Assembly (NCBI GenBank): GCA_002633005.1
Contig: NMRA01000086.1
Span: 475,559 to 539,558 of the forward strand
DNA: 64,000 nt
From: Phoronis australis
Taxonomy: Eukaryota > Phoronida > Phoronidae
Direction: 5' to 3'
Translations under genes and position numbers: made by a program
Notes under the pieces: generated by a model
The model's database searches: none
What the model was told of the DNA's origin: nothing
The model's input: the letters and a program-made list of their open reading frames with translations, nothing else
Shown here: piece by piece, positions 34,391 through 46,300 of the stretch
Layout of the letters: every line of letters begins with the position of its first letter
How positions within the stretch are numbered: position 1 is the stretch's first letter

Positions 34391-37300
34391 CTGAAATGGA
34401 CAACATAACAGTAAAATTATACATAACTTTTCAATAAAATGTATTCTTTTTTAAGTTGCTTTAGCTTAAAATCAAAAGTTAGCAAGACAAAGAAATGAAA
34501 ATTTCATCTAAAATGGTTTCAACAACATCACTCTCAGTACAATTTTGTTTGTACCCTTCAAAAATGTTTAAGTAATTATGTGAAGTTTCACAATGACAGG
34601 ATCCCTGTTTTTTCAGGAAGTATACTTTCACTAGCTAGAAATACCATTTTTTCGGGAAATAAACTTCTCCATTGTTTTGTATGTTGCGTGGACAGTAACG
34701 CTGCGTTCTTCACACGAACTGGCCAAGTACGGCGGAGCGTGTCATCTTTCGGAAAACGGCGTAATGGCATGCCCAAAGTGTGCGAGACAATAATGAGAAC
34801 ACCCGGGTACGTAGCAACCGTGCGGCATGTTGACTGACTCGTAAACAAACGCAAACGAACTTATCACAACCAAGGTAAAACAATGTCTGACTTGACAGGT
34901 CACACAGTTAGACTATATGAAAACGTAATGGCGGGAAATTCTTTACCCCCTAAATGTCACTTCTGGAGTAAGGCACTGCTAATTAATGAAACTACAGAAA
35001 GCCGTTATTAACTGAAACAAAAGTCTCGGATAATCAACAAACCGTATTTTTACTGAAAATGACATTAAAAAAGGTTGCCTTCTCCTTTAATTTTTTTGCA
35101 ATGTTGAATACCTGGGTGAATCTTTTATCTTCAGTTCTAATTTTAAAATTGACATCTTGCCTGTTTATAGAAATTTGTTCACTATTTATCCAAGTTCAAA
35201 GATAAAGACCTGTCACTCAAAATCGAATCTCCCACCACCAGGCATAAAGCAGTTTTGTATGTACCCACAGTCCTCTTATTCACCGAGTTGCCAAGATATT
35301 GAGTTAATGAGGTGTACATTGCGTGGAAAGATAACGCGAGAAACAATGACAAAACATAGTTTCGATCTTGAGTAAATTGTACGTCTGCGTGCATACAACC
35401 ATTAAGAATGAATTCACCAAGTCTAAGTCGCCGCTGATGTCTGGCACTTGGTGTTCACAAACGCAGCAAGTCGTGAAAAAAAAAGATGAATGCTAACCCA
35501 AATTCATTAATTTCATTGGTAATTTGACGTTGCACGGTTTCAATCTCATGCTCATCGCACCCTTTAACCACTCTATTTCTACTGTCCATTTTGTAGATGG
35601 CTTATTTATCAGCCTCTCCGCTGTCTTGTTCATATGGTGTGTGTCACGCCTTTGACTCGAAACGCCGATTCAAAACGTTTTAGTGAAAATTAAGTTAATT
35701 ACGCACTGAAAAATCAGTTGACATTGCACGTGAATGTTGAAATAACAAATATGGTTATGGCATGTATAGATTATGTTGACCAAAGACAAATTTTCACCGA
35801 ATAATTAGGCAAAAACTGTCAAAGACATTTTGAAGACTATGCACAATTTCCGCTTTTTCTCGGCTTTGGCAAATCGACTAAGTTGAAGTTAGGAATACAA
35901 GTTCTCGAAAATGGCTCGGTGGATTTCACTGAAACTTTCCAATTTTAATATTTTATTGTGAGTGTCAACAACTAAGGATTTAAGTCTTAGTTTTATTGTA
36001 CTGCGCCCAAGACGAATACAACCGTTGTTTTTTACAAAAATGCCTCACATTTTGTGAGTTAATTTAGCATGGAAACAAAACTAAATGCGAAGTAGAAATT
36101 CAGTTTTTGAGAGATATCGGTCCCGCATTTGAGAACAAGTTTCCTCCAACAAATAACAGGCATCAAAGTTATTCTAAAAATCAGGAGTCCGTTGTAAGTG
36201 AGACTGTTGCCAAAACCTTCAACACCAAAAATCATTAAGAGCAAAGAGAAGCACTTACCATCTTCTACAGATATGGTAGGCAGTGACTGCAACACTTGAC
36301 TGCCAGCATCTGCTGCCTCAGTCACATCCCTATTCACACCGCTGTAAGGCTTGCCACAGGGGTCACTCCAGTCACCTACTAAAGTGTTCGTTTCATGATT
36401 GCCTAGCGACAGAGTCGCAGCTGGCACAGTCACACAGTGTTGGGACGGTACGGCATCGGTGACGCTTGTATCCATATGCATAGTAGTTTGAGTGTTTCCC
36501 AACGACATTGGTATAGTTGGCACGGTTGAATATTGTTGGGATGGTGTGGCACCAGTGACGTTTGTATCCATATTCATACCAGTTTGAGTGTTCCCTAATG
36601 ATAGTGCCATCACTGGCGTCTCTGAATACTGCTCGGATGGTGTGACAATGGCCCCCACATTCGTAGCACTTTGAGGGTTGCTCAATGCTGGTGCTGCCAT
36701 GTATTGTTGAGATGATGCAGTGACGGAACCAATGCCACCCATATTCATAGTACTGATTATACTGGTGTCCATGGCAACTGCATTGACACTGGTTTCTACA
36801 GACATGTCGGGGTTGGCCGATGCCATAGCGTATCTGATGGCCGTGGCAAGAGGCGGGTCCATTGAAAGCAATGGCTGATTAACAGGAGCGTCCATATTGA
36901 AAGCATCCAAGGAGGATGTAGAGTGATCGACAGTTGTTTCCATGCCAACACCAGTCATGTGACCTTGAATCACACTTTTGACAGGCGCATCTAGGAAAAG
37001 TCCATGACTATTATGTGTGTCCATGGGTGTGTGAGCTGGCGGCAGGAACAGCTGATGGGTGTCGTCAGTGAAACACGTCGTCACTGCTGATGGCGAATGG
37101 ATTGCAAGCGGCTTCACATCGGCCGTGTTAGCTTGCGGCGACACTACTTGGGAGTGCGATGACACCTCAGCACCGCTATAATGTGTAATGGCGGCTGGTA
37201 ACATGCTGGGGTCTGGCTTCATACTAGTGACCTCGCCACGACCTGCAACACAACACAACTCATTATCTTGACCTCAAAAATAAATTCCATACGTCAAGTT

Positions 37301-40300
37301 TAACTAATCTCTGAAGACGTATGTCGGACCAGAAACAACTCCATGGCTATTAGTGCAGGTATCACAGATGCACAAATGGCATGCAGGCAACTGATGAATA
37401 CTCCCCTATATATTAATCTTCAAGCGAGTATTCAGGTTAATAGCAGATAGTCAGGATTCATGAGAATTTCATGACCTTTGACATATATTCCAGCTTTATA
37501 CCAAAGGACAATTTAACGTGCAGCACATGCAGCCATCTGTTCCTTGCCACATAATTATTGTACATTAAACACTTGGGGCCAATAGCCTTTAATTGACATA
37601 AACGAATAACAAGATCAACATACTTTCTGTGGCACTTGAAGACGAATTAGTAGACGACTCCAATGTGGAGTTGTGGGTGCTGGAGATGCCCACGCCAGCT
37701 GGGATCTGGAAAATTGCAGACGTTGTTGCTGTGGCAGCTACTTGCTGTTGAATAAGCCGATTCAACTCCAAGGCTTCTACAAGTAAATTAAGTTATATAT
37801 TAAGGCATCTAAAATGGCCAAGACGGTTGTTTGACATGCAACTGGTGACAATAAATTTTCCTATCATCATACATTTTTTTAATGCTGATAAAGACCAGAA
37901 GTTCTTTTAGTTTGGTAATCACAAATATGTTAGGGCTGTTCCAGCAAAATCTGTATGGGAGGGGGGAAGGCACTTTTATTTCGTACCCACCGCCCATATT
38001 TTTCATTAATTTCTCCAACCCATGACCCATAATTTTTTTATTATTTTTAATAGGTTAAAATATAAAATCTAACACTTGCAAACAAATTGCCTCCAGGAGG
38101 ACCTGTTCAGAACTTAGATGATTGACAGACAAGAACTAGTTGTCTTGTCCAATATTGTCAAAAACTAAAGTAGCCTGTGAGCAATACTTTTGGCAGCCGC
38201 CAGGTGTCTCTGTTCACCATGTGTCTATAATTTCAATGAACATTTTTTCAATTATAAGGATCTGTGAATCTCAAACTGTCTCCACGAACTCTTTTATACT
38301 TCTATGTCAACGGAATATTGGAAGTTGTTTATCTTACTCCTCATACTTTTTATTTAAAAATCATCAATTTTCTTATATGTGTTAACACCAGTTTAGTGTT
38401 GCATAACTTTTCAATTCAATAGGACTGCATACAAACAGTTGGCTCAAATCAAGTTGCCCATGACTTGATAAATGGCTTAGTGAACATATTGCACTCTGTT
38501 CACTGGCAATATGGGCTTTTTTGAATTGGGATAAGTTAGGATATATGCCAATTGCATTTTTTTGAGTTTCAATTTCTTTGAAGATGTGTTTGGCTGAAGT
38601 AACCGTCCTGTCAACATTAACGGTCAAAAAATACCACCCATTTTTAATGCATCACTTCTTACAGGAACAACCACCCATAAATTGAGTTTTTTTTCTGAAG
38701 ACCACCACCCATGAATTTTTATTTCTACTGCCGTCCCCCCCCCTCCCACACGGATTTTACTGGAACAGCCGTTATCAGATAGCCAAAGAAAGTATCTAAA
38801 ATAAAAGTGGCATACCAGGGTTTTGACTGCTCACAACACACTTTCAAAGTTATTGAAACACATTGATTGGTCCGCTTGTCAAACAAAGACTTGTTGCCTA
38901 GTTATTATTTGCTTATGGCACAAGGGGCAAGTACACCAATGTATTCGTTCTCTCCAAAACAAGAGCAACGCGGAGTGTTGAAATGCACCCACGGAGGCAC
39001 TGCAAACGGTGTGCTTCTAGGGGTTTTTATTTGTATCACAGAAATGGCCACTAAATAAGTTGAATCCATCACAAAAAGTAAACTTGTCGCTTCTTTAATA
39101 GAAAGCTATTTTAAATTACCAAATATTACAAAAACCCCTCAAGAAATTCAGAGAAACAGAGGAAAACGCAAAAAAGCGAAATTGCCACAAGAGGCTATGG
39201 GTGCAAAAAAACATAACGGCCACTTGGAGGCGCCACAGTAGTCAAAAATGTCGGAAAATCATCGTCAACCGTCCCCTTCACACTAAGAACATTATATGTC
39301 AATTTTCAAAATCATACTTAGAGTGTGTCAGAATAAATATTGATTAAGTAATTAGTAAGAATAGATCCATTTTTAAGTTGCCCAAAATTTGTGCATATGT
39401 ACTTTTAAATCATGGGGTCAGACTTGTTGACATGTATTTTAACGTCAAAATCTATTTTTAGATGGTGTTTACAACTTTGGGTTCTGGGGTCAAAGTACTC
39501 TAGAGATTCTAGAATATTCTGAGAACAAATTTTAACAACCAATAATATGATTGGATACGATCATGTGGTTTTTATTAGCCAATCACTAAATAAGTAGAAT
39601 GTTATGTCATGGGCTGAAATCAACAAGATAATTAGATGCGCTATAGTAGTTGAAGCATAAAGACTTGCTACAGTGTACAGAAGCAATTGTACAACAGAGT
39701 CATCTCGTGGAAGATTCTAGAAAGGATCTTGGCAAGGGCAAGGGTTAACGAACAGGAAGTTAACTAAAAGCTTGTCACTTGCATTGTGGGTACTAAGATA
39801 CTACCTGAAGTGTTGCGTCATCAGCCAGAGACTGTGACCAGCAAGAAGAATCGCGGGTAGAAGAAATTGACTGCAAGTGTTGCATCACCAGAGACGGTGA
39901 CCAGCAAGTACACTGTCACTATACAGTGTGTGTAGTTCGAAGATTCACCAACAGGACAGACATCCAACAAGTGGAGAGTCCTAGCTTGGATAGCAGGTAA
40001 GACATTTGATTGTTTTGGTTGTTTGATTAATTGGTTGTTTGATTAAAGTAATCTTTAAAGAGGGCGCTAGCGTAGTTACTCTTTGTAGTTGATAACTTAA
40101 TTAACAATAGGTTTCATTTGTCTAATTAGGGGTTATCATATGATAAATTAATTACTGGATTTGATTGTTCACTCTCCATCTACGCACAATCTCAAAGCAT
40201 AGCTACCTTTTAAACAAACCCACAGTCAATCTCTGACAGAGTGATTTGGTTGATAGAGGGGCAGACGCAAAAAAAAGACTACAAAACAGTAAAAATGGCC

Positions 40301-43300
40301 ACTAGATAGCACAAAATACGTCAAATCCATCCGAAAACAGGAACATGTCATCGGTTCAATAGAAAACTATTTACCAAATTTCACAAGAGCAACGCGGAGC
40401 GTTGAAATGCGCCCACAATTGCACCGCATACGGTATCCTTCTAGGGTTGTTTATTGGTACCATAAAGTGGCCAGTAGAGGGCATACTTTGCAAATTGGAA
40501 AGGCATGGTCATTGCCTCCTCAATAGGCTAGGGGCAAAATGTGAGTAATCTTCATAATACAAGCACATCCTATACACCAGTTGCTTAAAGCACCACAGAA
40601 ACATAGAATTAAAAACAAATTTACCAACATACGAGATTAGCACAACATTAGAATGCCAGAAACAAATTTCTACTTGGAACTTTTCCTTCACAGTCACGAA
40701 GTAACACAAAGTATACACCTGAAGACCTATGAAAATACAGAGGTCAATGTAAAATACTAAAATTGCCACTAGAGGCAAATACTAAAATTGCCACTAGAGG
40801 CATACCGGTAATCAGAATCATCCTAAAGTCGTCATCGTCCGTTGTCAACATCACATAAATACACTTGCTAAATTTAGTAAAGATCCTGCAAACGGTTTGG
40901 GAGATACAGCCATGGGCGCAAAAAAACAAAACTGCCACTAGGAGGCGCCACAGTAGTCCAAATCGTCTGAAAATCATTGTCAGCTGTCTTCCTTATAGTA
41001 AGCACATACACGCCAATTTTCACAATCATCCTTTGAGCGGTTTGGTTGATAGAGGGGTGGACGCAAAAATACAGACTCGAAAACAGTAAAAATGGCCACT
41101 AGGTGGCGCAAACTACGTCGAATCCATCTGAAAACAGGAGGATAGCGTCATCTCACTAATAGGTGCCTACATACCAAATTTCATGAAAATCCGTTCAATA
41201 CTTTTGAAGATACAAAGGTAAGCGTAAAAAACTAAAATTGCCACTAGGGGGCACACCGGTAGTCGGATCCGTCCGAAAGTTCGCACATGCCGTCCCATTC
41301 ATGAATGGAACATACGTGCCAAATTTCATGAACGTATGTCAAAGGGTTTTGGAGATAGAGCAGCGGACGCCGGACGGACGCCGCCCGGACGGACGGACGG
41401 ACAGAGATGACGGCATAATGCGTCCACATATAAATATGTGGGCGCATAATAAAAATCCCTCAAGGAACTTGAATTAGGACAAAAGAGGAAAATGGAAAAA
41501 AATTGGTTGACAGAGGGGCGGATGCCAAAAAACAGACTCAAAAACAATAAAAATGGTCAATAAGTGGCACAAAATACCCTGAATCAATCCGAAAACCAAT
41601 GAATAACATCACCTCACTAATAGATACCTATCTGCCAAATTTTATGAAAATCCATTGAGGGCCATTGAAGATACAGAGGTAAACATAGAAAACTAAAATT
41701 GCCACTAGGGATCGCACCAGTAGTCCACTCTGTCTGAAAGTTGTCATCGTCCGTTGTCAACTTCGTATTAATACATTTGCTCAAATTTAATATTATCTTG
41801 TAGAGTGTTTAGGAGATATAGCTATGGACGCAAAAACAAAAAACTGCCACTAGGTGGCGCCACAGTATTTGAAGTCGTCGGAAAATCATTGTCAGCAATC
41901 TTCTTCACAGTAGGAACATATATGCCAATTTTCACAATCATCCTTAGAGTGGTTTGGTTGACGGTGGGGCGAATGATAAAAAAACAGACTAAACACAGTG
42001 AAAATAGGTACTAGGTGGCGCAAAATACCTTGAATCCATCCAAAAACAGAAGGACAGCGTCATCTCACTAATAGATGCCCAACTGCCAAATTTTATGAAA
42101 ATCCGTTGAGGACATTAGACGATACTGGAGGTAAACGTAAAAAATTAAAATTGCCATTAGGAGGCACACCTGTAGTCAGATAGGTCCGAAATTCGTAGTC
42201 ATCCATCGTCAGCTTGACTATATCTGCCAAATTTCAGGAGATGCAGCAGCAGACGCCCAGACAGAGATGACAGCAATATGCATACACACATAAATACGTG
42301 GGTGCATAGTAAGCAAAAATACAATGCATCTACTTGGTTGCGGACAATACTATGTCTTGCCAACTTGATAGTATGACAAAAACTCTCTCTTGGTATATAA
42401 GGGTAAATAACAAAACGCAGCAGACAACTATTGCGCCACTGCTCAGCCATCTCCCTACCTGGTGATACAGCGCTGGTCTTGAAATCTTGGGGAACTTGAT
42501 TCTCAGGTGACGGGGCTGCCTGTACACACTCAGCGATGGTTGCAGTGGAAGTTTTCTGAACGACTGCGGGAAGAAGGGTGAAAATTTAAGCTTGTAACAT
42601 AACAAAAGTGCATCACCTGATGTGAAAGCACTAGGAGGGGGAGGGGGGGCAAAAGAACAGCTACCATGGTTTGATTCCTTTTAGAGACAATGAAAGCAGT
42701 CGTCACGCCAATTTCAAGACATTTTAAAATGATTCTAAAATTGCTAAAGAGATGGGTTTTGTTCTAAATGTAACAATGTTCAAGCACATATTCAGACAAA
42801 TGTTTCTAAAAGGAAACTGACTTGGATAGACATTTACTCCTTGGAACTATAGCATCAAAACAAAAAACACATCAAGCACATTTGACGAGTTCCGCACATT
42901 CAAGTCAGAAATGCTATCTAAGTCGACCAAGGTAGTGTTAAGCCACGGCTTGTGTACTGTGTCTGCAGGAATGCTCACCAGGTGGAGTACGCAACAAGCC
43001 GTGGCCAGAAGAAAGTGGATGTGCACAGCTGTCACTGTGGGCTGATAATTGCTGAAAATAATTGGTTGTGACATTCATCGTGCCTGGCGAGAACAGCGGG
43101 CTGCAAGAAATCGGCATTTTTGGGGTTAAACAAGATTTAAGACAAAGACTTGACTTTCAATTTCAAAAAAACAGATTTTTGTTCCAATCACTGATGTAGG
43201 GATGAATCAAAAACATAACAATGATGCCAAGGGATTAGGTTGTATTCATTTTTGGTTCATTTCATGACGTCATGATTGTGTCAATCGTTAGACAAGACGG

Positions 43301-46300
43301 CAGGAATTGCCGAAAAATCAGCACGCAAGAACGCATGCCCCTTCCTCCCGTGGGGACTTCACTATCAGATACTCACTATAGCAGTATGGCAGAGGTGTGA
43401 GGTCAGAGGGTCAGACAGTGGCCACTTAGGAGACTCTGACCAAACCTGAAAAGGGCGGCACATTCGCGGACACTGAAGCCCCCGCGGGGAAAGGATGGGA
43501 CATGCGCTCATTGACGTGACATGTACCATACACTAACACTTTCCCACCACAAGTACCGGACAGTGTAACACGCACGTAGCCTAGCCTAGAGGCATGTTAA
43601 CACGTCACCTCCCAGCAACCGACTCCATCCGCCATCTGTTGGTAGAAGGGAGAATTACGTAGGCAACATCCCATCCATTGGTTTCGCACTGCTTCAGCAT
43701 TCAGAGAACAATTACTTAGCAAGAGAACAAAGGGATCCAGTACAAATGTTACGATGATATTAATTGGAAAAAACAAAAAGGATCTTAAGACAGTCTAAAT
43801 AGTTTTCATACATAGTAATAATACATAAAAACAAATCATAACTGTCTTTATACTCAATGATTACTGCAAGATTTCTTATTGAACAATTTAATTTTCCCTT
43901 TGTTCACAAGCTCAACAATCTTAACACATCATTTAGCCTGGCAATGTACAAACATTCTGGAGTTTAAATGAATTCAGTACACTGGATTTCCGTCTTGTGT
44001 TGACAAATGAATACTGTAGTGGGAAAACCAGGAAGACATGCTTTTGTGGAAAACACTCGAGTCGACACAAACACACACACGCTACTGTTAAAGCTACGTG
44101 CACCGCGCATATCCATAAAGAGCATCTGTCCCCTATACTCAGTCTCAAGTATAAGAAAGGAACATAGTCTCCTATGTAACAAACCTGTCGACTGACTATA
44201 TTAATGAGACGTATGCTGAGATTCTGAAATGTGATTTAATTTAAAATCTGACATCTGCCGATTTCCAAGCAAGGATTTTAAATTAAGTAATTTTCCTAAT
44301 ACCTGTTGAATTTGAGGAGTCTGGCATTTTGAAAACCAGTTTTCTGAATGACGGGCATCAAACTGGTTCTTAAAATCTGAGACCTTGTATTGAAGTGAAT
44401 TTTGCCAAATTTCTTTAATATTTATTTACTTTAGACACACAAGGTGTATGAGTGCAAACTGGCTGACCAATAAAATGCAGTTGACACTACTAACTCTTGA
44501 TACAGTAGCACAACTGTACACCTGTCCCAAGCAAAATGGATGACAGAGGTGGAGTATGACACAGTCACATGTAACTAACAGCCTTCCCTTAAAACTGCCT
44601 TCAATACATCCACCCAATGCAAGCCTTCAATACATCCACCCAATGCAAGCCTTCAATACATCCACCCAATGCAAGTTGATGTTTGACTTATATAGCTGTC
44701 AAGACAAACTTCAATTGTGACTTGGTTCTGCATCCACTGTTGATATCAGAACTACCCAGCTGAACAGCAACCCCAGAAAGGAGATGTTTAGCTATAGACA
44801 TTCAGTCACATAAAGGCGGTGTACAACTGTTGACTATCAGGACAAAGCTGTGCACGCAGCGTTAACACGAGTATCACACCATACACGCATCATTGAACTG
44901 TGCGTCACTCAGTGAGACCGGGGGTCTTTTTCATGACAAGTGACTATAAAGACTTAAGACAGAAATTCAATGTTGCGATCCACACGACTACTTTTGAAAA
45001 ATAATAGATTACATTCGAGCAGAAATGCATAGGCTCTGAAAATATACACACACCTGCTAGTTACGAGGGTAGTTATACACACATCTGCTAGTTACGGGGG
45101 TAGTTTTCTTATTTCTAGACTGTAAAGAGCTCATGACTATAGTAAAATCTTACTGATTTCAGACACCAAGAGCAATGCCAAGCATTGAAATGCGCCCACG
45201 CCTGCATCGCAAGCGGTGTGTGTTCTAGGGGTGTTTATTTCTACCATAAAAAATGCCAAAAGTTTGCTCATACTGTCCCATCTATGAAAGGACATATACG
45301 CAAAATTTCATGAACATACATCAAAGGGTTTTGGAGGCAGAGCAGCGGACGAGGCCGTATATAAATGTGTGGGAGCATAAAAATAACTCCCAAAAATGCC
45401 CCTTTTCTGTTCAATTTTCAGGGTCTTCTAATATCTTTGTGAATGGCCACACATTTTCTAAACTTAGTTTGATGGTAGATGTGGTACAAAACTTAAACTT
45501 GGAAATGTGTTAAGTTGGTACTATCAGGAAGTCATTACCAGAAAGGGACAACGTATCTTTCATGGATCAAAATGACACAATACCATTTGTTCAGTTGTCA
45601 GCTCTATTGCATCCCAAATTGGGAAGACTTTAGCACACTAGGCTAAACCTTAATTCAGCAATCGTCAAGTGCGAGCGTAAGACCAAACTTGTGTCACAAG
45701 TCACTTTCATGAAACAAACCCCAAGAATGTTTAACCAGTGATGCTGTAAGCTTCACTTGGAATATCAATGCCTGATAGCGTCACAAGGAAGCAAAATAAA
45801 GAATTGAATGAAACGGGTCACACTCCAGAATGAAGGCACATGCAAGTCAAAGAACTAGTTTAAGTTTAGCTTCATTCACAAGACTTAAGCACGTTAGTGT
45901 GTTTGACCACATCTAATACGAAAATCTAGACAAATGATTTGTTACTTTCAATGCTAAATTAAGACTTTGATCATCCAGAACAACAGGCTCTTGTGATAAT
46001 TTCTCAAAAACAGCTGATCAAATTAAGATGAAACTTTCTGATACTATGCTTTTATGCTTGTAAAATGTTCTACTTTTGTACGAAGGCTATCAAGATACGA
46101 CTTTTTATGATTTTCATGAAAAAATAATCTCAAGTTGCACAAAACCAAAACATAATGAAATATCTTAGAAAAGTGTAAAACCGTGTTTTGAGATCTCAAA
46201 TTGAATATTCATATCAAATAAAATTTTGATCACGAAACTGATACTGATGTTTTGATATCAATATACTTTTTCCTAAATTTTAATAAAAAGACAAGGTCAC

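Larger units (their letters stand above)
38960..42312 (+). mobile_element. Full-length forward copy of the CTCF-motif element, interrupted twice
   Basis: Starts AAGAGCAACGCGGAGTGTTG. The host pieces are 38960-39325, 40239-40383 and 41453-42312, together about 1,371 bases, close to the uninterrupted reverse copy at 28612. The first interruption is a solo LTR, the second a shorter copy of the same family. Monomer motifs are at 39045 (decayed), 39218, 40296 (weak), 41553 (decayed), 41700, 41845, 42006 and 42151. It ends near TAAATACGTGGGTGCATAG. It lies in an NFAT5-like intron. Confidence 0.8.
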
